From Zongyangia gallinarum (lineage in GTDB: Bacteria; Bacillota; Clostridia; Oscillospirales; Ruminococcaceae), in contig CAJFQY010000031.1 of assembly GCA_904419315.1 (NCBI GenBank), forward strand, positions 1 through 18,751: DNA of 18,751 bases. Reading direction: 5' to 3'. Positions 6,794 to 14,015 of the stretch are shown here, piece by piece. The notes below the pieces were generated by a model, which searched no databases, had not been told where the DNA came from, and was given only the letters and a program-made list of their open reading frames with translations. The position numbers were made by a program, and so were the translations under genes. The first letter of the stretch is position 1, and every line of letters starts with the position of its first letter.

Positions 6794-7573
6794 ATGAAAG
6801 CTGGAGTATCGACAGCGTGCTTATATCCAATGCAGACAGAAGAGGCTTTAGAGACGCTGGCTAAGATGGGGATTAAAACCTTGGAAATATTTTTTAATGC
6901 GCCTTCAGAGTTGTCAAAACCCTTTTTAAGAAATTTGAGAGAAATAAAGGAGGCGTACGATTGTCAGGTTATATCTGTACATCCCTTTCTCTCGGGCTAC
7001 GAGCCATTTTTATTTTTTACAGACTATGAACGCCGGTTTCATGATGGAATAGAAATGTATCGTCCTATTTTTTCGGCCGCAGCTTTCCTCGGCGCTTCTT
7101 ATGTGGTATTCCATGGGAATTATCGAGAAAGTAGATTTGAAAATGCTCGTTATTTTGAGAGGTACTATCGGCTCTATGAGGCGGGAAAAGAATTTGGAGT
7201 GTATTTATGTCAGGAAAATGTGGAGAGATGTAAAAGTGCGACTCCAGATTTCATAAAAGATATGTCCCGCGCTTTAGGGAGAGATGCTAAATTTGTTCTG
7301 GATGTGAAGCAAGCAATTCGAGCCAAAATTGATCCCCTCGAGATGGCCAAGGCAATGGGGAGTGGGTTGAGCCACATCCACATCAGTGATTCTACAGCTG
7401 AATATGATTGTTTGCCTATTGGAATGGGGAATGTCGATTTCTCTGAATTGATAAAGATACTGCATGGCTTTGACTATCATGGCGCTCTCATTTTAGAGTT
7501 GTATCGTCATAATTTCCAAAAAACTACAGATCTTTATGAATCATACATGAATTTGAACAACTTGTTGCCATAA
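6794..7573 (+). CDS. Sugar phosphate isomerase/epimerase-like TIM-barrel protein
   Basis: A 259-residue protein of the xylose isomerase-like TIM-barrel (AP endonuclease family 2, COG1082) group. Members isomerise or epimerise sugars and inositol derivatives using a divalent metal; the substrate cannot be read from sequence. Family marks are the opening MKAGVSTACLYPMQ, the strand ending VISVHPFLS, VVFHGNY, LCQENVERC (Glu of the metal site), FVLDVKQA (Asp), HIHISDST (metal/substrate His) and a late LILELYR (Glu). These are the usual metal-site positions, so it looks active. An in-frame ATG at 6782 would add four residues, but GAGGTG (6784-6789) is well placed for the ATG at 6794, which is chosen. 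No clear terminator follows. General class is confident, exact function unknown. Confidence 0.8.
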   Translation: MKAGVSTACLYPMQTEEALETLAKMGIKTLEIFFNAPSELSKPFLRNLREIKEAYDCQVISVHPFLSGYEPFLFFTDYERRFHDGIEMYRPIFSAAAFLGASYVVFHGNYRESRFENARYFERYYRLYEAGKEFGVYLCQENVERCKSATPDFIKDMSRALGRDAKFVLDVKQAIRAKIDPLEMAKAMGSGLSHIHISDSTAEYDCLPIGMGNVDFSELIKILHGFDYHGALILELYRHNFQKTTDLYESYMNLNNLLP

Positions 7574-7600
7574 ATTTATACATGTGATTTGCTCTTATAA

Positions 7601-7729
7601 TTCGACAAACAACCGACAACTTTCATAAACATGTGGAAATAAATCTCAGATAATTGTGAAATTACGGGTATATTTAGTCGAAATTTCTGAAATCTTTGTC
7701 TTTTCTTATGGTTTTCCTCGGAGTATAAT
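7601..7729 (+). promoter_or_regulatory. Candidate Spo0A-controlled promoter of the DUF6514-type gene
   Basis: TTTGTCGAA, the Spo0A box consensus, occurs exactly on the reverse strand at 7601-7609. A degenerate copy lies 11 bp further on (7612-7619), and TTAGTCGAA (8/9) is on the forward strand at 7674-7682. A -35-like TTGTCT (7696-7701), itself inside a partial box (TTTGTC), precedes TATAAT (7724-7729) by 22 nt. That spacing is too long for a normal sigma-A promoter but is the known hallmark of Spo0A-activated promoters such as Bacillus spoIIG. The regulator assignment is inference from motif match and geometry. Confidence 0.5.
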
Positions 7730-7774
7730 TATCCTGTTAGTAAATGATACAACAGAAATAATGGGGGAGACACA

Positions 7775-8011
7775 ATGAATGGCAAGAAAGAAATTCGCAA
7801 TTATGTATATGAATTGACCGTCGAGCCAATAGAGAAAAATGGAAAAAAGATGAATATCTATGGCATCCGTCTGAATGGTGAGTACGAGAATACACAAGTA
7901 CAAGATATTTCATGCAATCAGAGTGTGGTGGAGAAATTGGTCTCTATGTGTAATCAGTATCAAGTGTCTCCATGTCACTTGATGGATGTAATCTATGATT
8001 TTCTTCCATAA
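7775..8011 (+). CDS. DUF6514-type small protein (78 aa), possible sporulation-phase gene
   Basis: A soluble 78-residue protein with no signal peptide or membrane segment. The pattern, an N-terminal beta-rich part (YVYELTVEPIEKNGKKMNIYGI), a QDISCNQSVVEKLVSMCNQ helix and the C-terminal SPCHLMDVIYDFLP, resembles the DUF6514 family found in clostridial cluster IV and relatives, which has no known function. Two cysteines (CNQ and SPCH) are present but do not form a recognisable metal site. Start is ATG with a strong GGGGGAG at 7-8 nt. The region in front carries Spo0A-box-like sites and a 22-nt-spaced promoter, which argues for expression at the onset of sporulation. It is followed by nrdR under a separate promoter. 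Confidence 0.72.
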   Translation: MNGKKEIRNYVYELTVEPIEKNGKKMNIYGIRLNGEYENTQVQDISCNQSVVEKLVSMCNQYQVSPCHLMDVIYDFLP

Positions 8012-8053
8012 TTGTGAGCTGTTTTAAAAATAAGGAGCGAGTTTTAATTTTAC

Positions 8054-8082
8054 TTGTTACTTTGCTGGGATTATGGTACAAT
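8054..8082 (+). promoter_or_regulatory. Promoter of nrdR
   Basis: TTGTTA (8054-8059) and TACAAT (8077-8082) are 17 nt apart, with TGG before the -10 (extended -10). The expected transcript starts about 25 nt before the chosen start codon. Confidence 0.7.
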
Positions 8083-8114
8083 AGATCTAATGTATGAGTA
8101 ATGAGGTGATTGAC

Positions 8115-8570
8115 TTGAAATGTCCCTTCTGCGGTTTTCCTGAGAGTAAAGTGGTCGATTCTCGGCCCTCCGAAGAAGGAACCAAAATCAGGCGGAGACG
8201 TGAATGCTTGAGTTGCTCCAAACGTTTTACTACCTATGAAACAATGGAAACACTTCCTTTTATGGTGATTAAGAAGGATAAATCCAGAGAAGTTTTTGAC
8301 AAAACCAAGTTGCTCAATGGGCTGCTGAGGGCGTGTGAAAAACGTCCTGTGTCGATTGAGACCCTAGAACAGGTTGTCAATGATATCGAATCTTCCTTGC
8401 TCAATTCCTTGGAGAGGGAGGTTTCAACAGTAAAAATTGGGGAGCTTGTTTTAGAGCATTTGAGAAAAATTGATGAAGTCGCCTATGTGCGTTTTGCATC
8501 TGTTTACAGACAGTTTGCTGATGTTGAATCCTTTATGGAAGAACTGAAACGATTGCGTGAACGAAAATAA
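8115..8570 (+). CDS. nrdR: Transcriptional repressor NrdR, TTG start
   Basis: NrdR (151 aa) represses ribonucleotide reductase genes in response to ATP/dATP. The N-terminal zinc ribbon is CPFCG...CLSCSKRF, with cysteines at 3, 6, 31 and 34. It contains the basic stretch IRRRRE and is followed by the FTTYE motif and an ATP-cone domain (about residues 46-136). The frame opens with an ATG at 8094 that would add MSNEVID ahead of the canonical N-terminus. Almost all NrdR proteins begin with M(K/R)CPFCG, and the TTG at 8115 gives exactly MKCPFCG with AGGTGA 6 nt upstream, so I choose TTG. No NrdR box (ACACTATAT-type palindrome) is evident in front, so autoregulation is not supported. Its target nrd genes are not in the window. 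Confidence 0.93.
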   Translation: MKCPFCGFPESKVVDSRPSEEGTKIRRRRECLSCSKRFTTYETMETLPFMVIKKDKSREVFDKTKLLNGLLRACEKRPVSIETLEQVVNDIESSLLNSLEREVSTVKIGELVLEHLRKIDEVAYVRFASVYRQFADVESFMEELKRLRERK

Positions 8571-8592
8571 CCGCCCCTTGGGGCGGTTATTT
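8565..8592. terminator. Bidirectional terminator between nrdR and the DUF4363 gene
   Basis: AAATAACCGCCCC and GGGGCGGTTATTT form a 12-13 bp stem with a tiny loop, overlapping the nrdR stop codon. The A-run on the left and T-run on the right let it stop transcription from both sides; the reverse gene ends at 8603. Confidence 0.92.
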
Positions 8593-8602
8593 CTTTATTT
8601 TA

Positions 8603-8983
8603 CTATAGGATATTTTTCCAATGAGGTTGTTCTGAACTTCGCATATGCTCAATGAGGACCACTGCTTGCTTTACCTCAGCTAGATATTCCGCAGTTTCTC
8701 CGTTTTCAATGAGAGGTGAAAGCCGGGAAGTGACGATGGTGACCTCATTAAGCTCATTATGGTGGATGAAGGTGACCAGGTACTTTTCGCTCTCCTGCCA
8801 CTTTTCGAAGACCTCTTGAGATTTTTTCGATGCAGCTTCCTTGTTTCCTTCAACTCCATAGAGATAGCATTCCTGTAACATCACGCTAATTTCATCATGA
8901 ATACTGTCTAGGTACCATAAACTGGCTCCGGAGAGCACAGCCAAGATAGTAATAATTCCTAGGGAAAGCAACATTCGCTTCAT
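8603..8983 (-). CDS. DUF4363 family membrane-anchored protein
   Basis: A 126-residue protein with one N-terminal membrane helix or uncleaved signal (MKRMLLSLGIITILAVLSGASLW, 1-23). A mostly helical, extracytoplasmic domain of about 100 residues follows, with conserved-looking blocks WYLDSIHDEI, WQESEKYLVTFIHHNELNEV and EYLAEVKQAVVLIEHM. This pattern fits DUF4363, a family of unknown function common in spore-forming Clostridia and often found beside DUF421 genes. Its ATG is 1 nt past the DUF421 stop, with AAGGAGGG overlapping the end of that gene, so the two are translated from one transcript. Given the divergent germinant-receptor operon, a role in the spore inner membrane is a reasonable inference but is not shown. 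Confidence 0.8.
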   Translation of the reverse strand: MKRMLLSLGIITILAVLSGASLWYLDSIHDEISVMLQECYLYGVEGNKEAASKKSQEVFEKWQESEKYLVTFIHHNELNEVTIVTSRLSPLIENGETAEYLAEVKQAVVLIEHMRSSEQPHWKNIL

Positions 8984-8984
8984 C

Positions 8985-9665
8985 TTATCCCTCCTTCTTA
9001 ATCAGGTGGTAGGCGCCACTGCGGTCTGCTGTAATAAGAAAAGTATCTTTTAGGGTAACATTGGCAGTGTCAAGAATGCCTTGCAGCCATTTTTCGTCCT
9101 TTTGCAGATATTCCAGTGACTGGTGGCTAAGAATTCCATCGCTGACTACGACAACAGGTGGGACGTTGTCATTGACGGAGGGCTGAGGGATCTGCATAAC
9201 TTTAGGAGTAACGGTGCGCGCGTCAAAGTTCTGATAGACGCTGAGGCTACCAGTAGTTTCAATGATGGCAAAGGCTACGTCACTGATGTCAAAGATATCC
9301 TTGCTGCGCAATTGACCCATCAGATCATCGATAGAAAGCCGGAGATTTTTCATCTCTTGCTGATCGATGACGCCATCGCGGATAATAACACGAGGCGATC
9401 CAGAGACAATTTTTCGTGCCCTTTGGCTTTTGAGGGTGATAAAGGAGACCAATACTTCAAAACTAACTAGTAGGAGAATGGGGACCACACCGCCAATAAG
9501 GGGAATATTAATGTCTTCCAATGGAAGAGTCGCTACGTTGGAAATTAGAATAGTGACGACAAACTCGGAGGGTTGAAGCTCTGCCAACTGACGTTTTCCC
9601 ATGACCCTGAGGCTGAAGACAATCAAAAGATAAAGTATGATGGTGCGTATAAAAATGATGGACAT
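8985..9665 (-). CDS. DUF421 (YetF-like) membrane protein
   Basis: A 226-residue protein of the YetF/YdfS/DUF421 family. Three N-terminal membrane helices (about 4-20, 33-50 and 55-80) include the family block RVMGKRQLAELQPSEFVV. A cytoplasmic alpha/beta domain (about 85-200) follows, with PRVIIRDGVIDQQEMKNLRLSIDDLMGQLR and DVAFAIIETTGSLSV, the typical YetF core. Homologous domains occur in the spore inner membrane of Bacillus (YetF and the 2Duf proteins tied to wet-heat resistance). It is the first gene of a two-gene operon with DUF4363, divergent from gerABC. GGAGGG lies 10 nt before the ATG, a slightly long spacing. Function is unknown; forespore expression is suggested by the upstream sigma-G-like element. 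Confidence 0.88.
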   Translation of the reverse strand: MSIIFIRTIILYLLIVFSLRVMGKRQLAELQPSEFVVTILISNVATLPLEDINIPLIGGVVPILLLVSFEVLVSFITLKSQRARKIVSGSPRVIIRDGVIDQQEMKNLRLSIDDLMGQLRSKDIFDISDVAFAIIETTGSLSVYQNFDARTVTPKVMQIPQPSVNDNVPPVVVVSDGILSHQSLEYLQKDEKWLQGILDTANVTLKDTFLITADRSGAYHLIKKEG

Positions 9666-9698
9666 GCGACACCCACCCTCCTATGTTTTATCTCTGGT

Positions 9699-9727
9699 TA
9701 TTATTTGACTAGGGATTCTTTTTATTC
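9699..9727 (-). promoter_or_regulatory. Candidate sigma-G (forespore) promoter for DUF421-DUF4363
   Basis: Reading the reverse strand, GGAATA (-35; GAATA at 9727-9723) is followed after 17 nt by AATAATA (-10; 9705-9699). The sigma-G consensus is about TGAATA, 17-18 nt, CATACTA. The match is good but the elements are AT-rich and could arise by chance. Confidence 0.35.
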
Positions 9728-9766
9728 CTATGGATAGCAGGGAGGATACACAGCGAGCATCTTTTA

Positions 9767-9795
9767 GAATAGGTTTAATTTTAGTAAAAATGGTA
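9767..9795 (+). promoter_or_regulatory. Weak sigma-G-like promoter for gerABC
   Basis: GAATA (9767-9771), 17 nt, then AATGGTA (9789-9795), which matches only 4 of 7 of the sigma-G -10. Position (about 70 nt before the chosen gerA start) is sensible; sequence support is slight. Confidence 0.2.
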
Positions 9796-9867
9796 ATCCT
9801 ACAAGAAGTGGATAGAAGTACCAATATAATGGCGTCAGATCTGGCGCTAAAGGGCAGGTGTCGTCAG

Positions 9868-11433
9868 ATGTTTGATTTTATCAAACGGCAGTATTATTTT
9901 AGGAAAAACGAAAAAGAATTTCGAAGGGAACGCAAAAATAATGAAGGTTCTCAAGAGCCGAGGGAAAATGGTGCATTATCCCAACACCTGGTAACTTCTC
10001 TGGATGATAATATGGTGAAGATCAGACAGTTGTACTCTAATTCTTCTGACTTTGTCGCCAATGAGATGACAGTATCTGGAATTCGGATCCAGATCCTCAT
10101 CTGTGAAGGGATGGTTAATACCCAGACTATGGCAGAAATGTTGATTGAGCCCCTTTATCAATTGAACCTCTTTGAAGACTCCACACCCCAGGGACTGCAA
10201 AACTGGCTGCGTAATGACTGCATTCTCGCCAATGACCAGCAGGAATTTCGCACCTATGGAGAACTATTTCGCTTTATGATGTCAGGTTTTGCCATTGTAC
10301 TAGTGGATGGCATTGATGTAGGGCTGGCGCTGGGCTTACAGGGATTTCAGTTTCGATCAGTTTCTGAACCGTCAGCAGAAGTTAATGTTCGCGGATCCCG
10401 AGAGGGATTCATCGAAATTCTGCGTATTAATCTGACCATGGTCCGGCGACGTATCAAATCGCCTAATCTGAAATTCGAGATGATGACATTAGGAAGCAAA
10501 AGCCAAACGGACATCTGTCTTGTATACCTGACAGATAAGGTTTCCGATGAAATTTTACATTCGGTCAAAAGACGTTTAGGATCCATTCGATTGGACGTCA
10601 TTTTGGAGTCAGGATATTTGCAGCCATTTTTAGATGACCGACCGTTATCTATTTTTTCCCAGGTAGGTCATACAGAGAGGCCGGATACCCTTTGCGCCAA
10701 AATCAATGAGGGAAGAATCGGAATTTTAGTGGACGGAACTCCATTTGCTCTTGTAGTACCCTATTTTTTCGCCGAGAACTTTCAAAGCTTTGATGATTAC
10801 TGCCACCGCGCTTTCTATGCCACATTTATTCGTTGGCTCAAATATATTTCCTTTTTCTCTACAATCCTGCTACCGGGGATTTATGTAGCGATTGCCACCT
10901 TCCATCCGGAGCTTTTTCCCTATGAATTGCTTTTTAACATAGCGTCTTCAGAAGAAGCAACCCCTTTTCCCTTGGTGGTTGAAGCCATTATTATCTTTAT
11001 TATTTATGAGATCATGCGAGAAGCGGGACTGCGACTTCCCAGGCCTATCGGTCATGCAGTTAGTATAGTGGGAGCATTGGTCATCGGTGATGCGGCTGTA
11101 ACGGCGGGAATCATAGGGGCTCCCATGGTCATGGTAGTGGCCCTGACCGCCATTAGTTCGTTTGTTGTTCCCTCTCTATATGAACCGGTAACCATCCTAC
11201 GCTTTTCTTTTATCATTATTGGCGGAGCGTTGGGACTATATGGGATTACTTTAGCAGGAGCCTTAGTGCTTTCTAATATTTGCGCCATTAATGCTTATGG
11301 TATCCCGTTTACAGCACCGATTACACCGTTTAACCTTTTTGATATGCGGGATGTAGTAGTCCGCAAAAGCTGGCAAAGTTTACAAAAAGAGCAGGTCAAT
11401 ATCCAGTCTTATCCCGGGTCGGAAATAAAGTAA
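9868..11433 (+). CDS. Spore germination protein, GerA/GerKA family (germinant receptor A subunit)
   Basis: The A subunit of a Ger-type germinant receptor, a nutrient-gated ion channel in the spore inner membrane. The product (521 aa from the chosen start) has a charged hydrophilic N-terminal domain of about 250-300 residues, starting with a very basic stretch rich in Arg and Glu, then about five membrane helices (from ISFFSTILLPGIYVAIATF on) and a short tail. Family landmarks include VNVRGSREGFIE, the DRPLSIFSQVGHTERPD block, GRIGILVDGTPFALVVPYFF, RLPRPIGHAVSIVGALVIGDAAV and VPSLYEPVTILRF. The frame is open from an ATG at 9730, but that start has no ribosome site. I choose the ATG at 9868 (MFDFIKRQ), which has AGGTG about 7 nt upstream. 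gerB follows 15 nt downstream. The germinant cannot be predicted. Confidence 0.93.
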   Translation: MFDFIKRQYYFRKNEKEFRRERKNNEGSQEPRENGALSQHLVTSLDDNMVKIRQLYSNSSDFVANEMTVSGIRIQILICEGMVNTQTMAEMLIEPLYQLNLFEDSTPQGLQNWLRNDCILANDQQEFRTYGELFRFMMSGFAIVLVDGIDVGLALGLQGFQFRSVSEPSAEVNVRGSREGFIEILRINLTMVRRRIKSPNLKFEMMTLGSKSQTDICLVYLTDKVSDEILHSVKRRLGSIRLDVILESGYLQPFLDDRPLSIFSQVGHTERPDTLCAKINEGRIGILVDGTPFALVVPYFFAENFQSFDDYCHRAFYATFIRWLKYISFFSTILLPGIYVAIATFHPELFPYELLFNIASSEEATPFPLVVEAIIIFIIYEIMREAGLRLPRPIGHAVSIVGALVIGDAAVTAGIIGAPMVMVVALTAISSFVVPSLYEPVTILRFSFIIIGGALGLYGITLAGALVLSNICAINAYGIPFTAPITPFNLFDMRDVVVRKSWQSLQKEQVNIQSYPGSEIK

Positions 11434-11448
11434 GCAGGGGGCTTGGAG

Positions 11449-12567
11449 ATGTCCAAACGTAGGGTCAAAATGTATCAAGTGGTTTTACTGCTTTTTCTTA
11501 GCAGAGCCTTCACCATCATCTCTTATAATTCAAAGCAGGGCAGTTCTTTTGGAGCAACAACTGCTCTGATAGGAGTGTTGTTGGGCTTTGCCTTGATGCT
11601 TCTGATCTTCCTTCCGGGATACTATTTTATTCGGAGGAATAGCCTACAGGGGGAAATGTCTGACCTCTCAATGTGCGCGGCCAAAGCGGTGGGAAAGGGG
11701 GCTGCTGTGGTAGATGTTTTTTATTTTCTTTTTTTTGCGGCCGTTGCAGGATATACAGTAGCCAATTTTGAGCTGTTCATTACAACTGCCATCTATCCCC
11801 AGGCATCTCATTTTTTGGTTGTGTTCCTCCTTATTCTAGCGGCTTGCTATGGCGTCTTTATGGGCATTGAATCCCTTTCTAGGACCGCTATTATTGTTTT
11901 TGCTGTCTTTCTCATTTCTATGGGATTTATTATTTTTTCTTTGCTGCCACAAATGGATTGGGTAAATCTCAAGATGCCTTTCTGGTCTGGACTGCAGGAG
12001 GGGACAACAGCACTATTCGGTGGAATGATGGACAGCGTGGGACAAAGTATGGAACTGGCGGCACTGTTTTTCCTGATGCCCCATATTATTGGAAAGATCG
12101 GAAAAGGCATGGTGGCGTGGGACGCTATGTTTACAGCCCAGCTTATTTTGGTCTCAGTGTTTATAGTAGGTGTTTTGGGACAGTTGGGGATTACCCAGCC
12201 TTTTCCCTTCTATACTTTGGCGTCGGTAGCAGAGATGTCCATATTCCAGCGCCTTGATGCTTTGCATGTATCAATCTGGGTACTAATGGGATATATAAAA
12301 ACGGCGTTGTTTATTTTCGTGTCCGCCAAATCCCTTTCCCATATGTTGCCTGAAAGAGGACGTAAGTTTACCCCTTTTATCGCCACGGGAGCATCATTAG
12401 TGGTGTCCCTTCTTTTCTCTGACAATATCCAGAATTTAAACCTGGCAAGTACAGTAATTGGTACAGGTATTCCAGTAGCAGTGGCAGTACTCGTCATTCC
12501 GGGAGGATTATTCCTGATTGATCTCATACGCAATAGAAAAGCTAAAAAGGGGGAGGCACGCCGATGA
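11449..12567 (+). CDS. Spore germination permease, GerB family (germinant receptor B subunit)
   Basis: The B subunit (372 aa), an APC-superfamily transporter fold with about ten membrane helices, the proposed germinant-binding subunit. The first helix starts directly (YQVVLLLFLSRAFTIISYNSKQG), and hydrophobic segments recur through to the C-terminus, which ends in a basic tail (IRNRKAKKGEARR). The pattern matches PF03845, spore germination permease. A TTG at 11443 would add two residues, but the ATG at 11449 is better placed behind AGGGGG (11436-11441). It overlaps gerC by 4 nt (ATGA). The middle gene of the receptor operon; confident in family, blind to ligand. Confidence 0.93.
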   Translation: MSKRRVKMYQVVLLLFLSRAFTIISYNSKQGSSFGATTALIGVLLGFALMLLIFLPGYYFIRRNSLQGEMSDLSMCAAKAVGKGAAVVDVFYFLFFAAVAGYTVANFELFITTAIYPQASHFLVVFLLILAACYGVFMGIESLSRTAIIVFAVFLISMGFIIFSLLPQMDWVNLKMPFWSGLQEGTTALFGGMMDSVGQSMELAALFFLMPHIIGKIGKGMVAWDAMFTAQLILVSVFIVGVLGQLGITQPFPFYTLASVAEMSIFQRLDALHVSIWVLMGYIKTALFIFVSAKSLSHMLPERGRKFTPFIATGASLVVSLLFSDNIQNLNLASTVIGTGIPVAVAVLVIPGGLFLIDLIRNRKAKKGEARR

Positions 12568-13700
12568 AAAAAATAAAAATCATAGGATGTCTCATTGCAG
12601 CGGCGTTACTTTTAGGCGGCTGCATCCCGTCTAAAGAACTAAATCAAAAATTGATTGTCCAAGCCATTGGAATCGATTTGCAGGACAATGAATATATGGT
12701 GACATTGCAGGTCTATTTTCCTCAGGGTGGGGGAGGGCAGAGTTTTGTCGATATGTCCAAGCCCAACAATCAGATTGTGCAGGGACGGGGAGAAACAATC
12801 TCCCAAGCAGTGCAGGACGCAGAGATGTCGCAGGGAAAAGAGACCTTTTTTGGACATAATGAGCTGATCATTGTGGGGAAGTCCTTAGCAGAAGGTGGGC
12901 TTTTCCCCATTTCTAGCTTTCTCAATTCTTTTAATGAACTCCGCCCCAATATTCATATGCTGGTGGCAGAGGATACAGCTGAGGAAATCGTACGGGCACA
13001 GATTGAGGGAAGCATTTTGCCAGCCCATGTGCTGGGAAAGGCAGTATCTTCAGGGGAGGATACTGGATTTGTAACACAATGCACGCTGATTGATGTGATG
13101 AAGTCCCTCAAGGGAGATGGGAGCCAAATTTATGCACCGATTGTTGGAATCAAGAAGGATGAAGATGACAAAATCCAGGCAACCTTTGAAGAAACAGCAG
13201 TGTTTCAGGAGGGCAGATTCATCGGTGGTCTTGACCAAAACCATACCCGGGGACTGCTGTGGATCAATGATCAAATTGTAAGGGCAAATATATTGGTCGA
13301 GGATGAGAGCTATGGAAAGCTGTCGGTACAGATTACTCGAGGAACTACCCGGAGAAAAACTAAACTGGAAGATGGACAAATCATCATGGAAATTTGTGTT
13401 GCCACTAAAGGAATCATCAATGAACGGGTCAGTGGGGATATATCACCGGTGCAGAATGAAGATATAGATAGGATCGAAAAGCAGCTGGCAAACACGATTC
13501 AACAAGAAATGGAAGAGACATTGGAGATCGGGCTTTCGCAGTATCAAAGTGATATTTTCAACTTTGCTGCTGATATCAGCAAATATCAGCCTCAGTTTTA
13601 TATTACGCATCAAGAAAATTGGTCAGAGACATTACCAGAAATCAACTGCCGAATATCGGTAGACTGTAACATTAACCGGTTAGAGATTGAGACAAAATAG
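12564..13700 (+). CDS. Spore germination lipoprotein, Ger(x)C family (germinant receptor C subunit)
   Basis: The C subunit (378 aa), a lipoprotein on the outer face of the spore inner membrane that completes the receptor. The signal peptide is MKKIKIIGCLIAAALL with lipobox LGGC; Cys20 is the lipidated residue and mature protein begins CIPSKELNQK. The three alpha/beta domains of GerBC-type proteins are suggested by VQAIGIDLQDNEYMVTLQVY, GQGRGET-like GRGETISQAVQDAEMSQGKETFFGHNELIIVG and the C-terminal DIFNFAADISKYQP. Cysteines after residue 20 are few. The start overlaps the gerB stop (ATGA), with GGGGGAGG 7 nt upstream, so it is coupled to gerB. Last gene of the operon, with a long hairpin overlapping its stop codon. 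Confidence 0.93.
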   Translation: MKKIKIIGCLIAAALLLGGCIPSKELNQKLIVQAIGIDLQDNEYMVTLQVYFPQGGGGQSFVDMSKPNNQIVQGRGETISQAVQDAEMSQGKETFFGHNELIIVGKSLAEGGLFPISSFLNSFNELRPNIHMLVAEDTAEEIVRAQIEGSILPAHVLGKAVSSGEDTGFVTQCTLIDVMKSLKGDGSQIYAPIVGIKKDEDDKIQATFEETAVFQEGRFIGGLDQNHTRGLLWINDQIVRANILVEDESYGKLSVQITRGTTRRKTKLEDGQIIMEICVATKGIINERVSGDISPVQNEDIDRIEKQLANTIQQEMEETLEIGLSQYQSDIFNFAADISKYQPQFYITHQENWSETLPEINCRISVDCNINRLEIETK

Positions 13701-13747
13701 GAGGCAGGCTGTCCCTAATCATAAGGGGAACAGCCTGCCTCCTATTT
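13695..13747 (+). terminator. Long hairpin at the end of the gerABC operon
   Basis: AAATAGGAGGCAGGCTGT (13695-13712) pairs perfectly over 18 bp with 13730-13747; CCCT (13713-13716) and AGGG extend the stem towards the loop. It overlaps the gerC TAG. The T-run after it is short (ATTTCATT), so termination may be less than complete. Confidence 0.75.
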
Positions 13748-14015
13748 CATTCAGATACCACTATTGCAGATATTTCCTTTTTTCATGAAATGTGATATAC
13801 TTAGGTTTACCTAGGAATACCAAAGTTTTGCAAAAAAACTAATATTTTGTATATCTAAATATACTGCAGATCATATAGCATGGTGCTGAACTTATTGATT
13901 TTATCATCAGTGGACATTCGCGCTACCGATGCTAGATGGACGTTGAGAAGTTATTTAACGGTTGTGTCATATTTCCCTCCCAACTGAGAAATAATTGGAA
14001 AAGAGAGGAATTTCG
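13748..14015. other. AT-rich gap between gerC and the small membrane gene
   Basis: This stretch (with the hairpin, just over 300 nt without a gene) holds an extended -10-like TGATATACT (TATACT at 13796-13801) with only a poor -35 (TTTCCT, 13773-13778). Directly behind it is the palindrome-like TTAGGTTTACCTAG (13801-13814). Next comes AGTTTT/AAAACT (about 13826-13842) as a small stem. A 35-codon ATG frame at 13880-13987 has no ribosome site and is not called. I see no tRNA, riboswitch core or terminator in the rest. Confidence 0.5.

Noticed and set aside
13880..13987. A 35-codon ATG frame before the 136-aa membrane gene
   Set aside because: No Shine-Dalgarno sequence and no recognisable peptide character.
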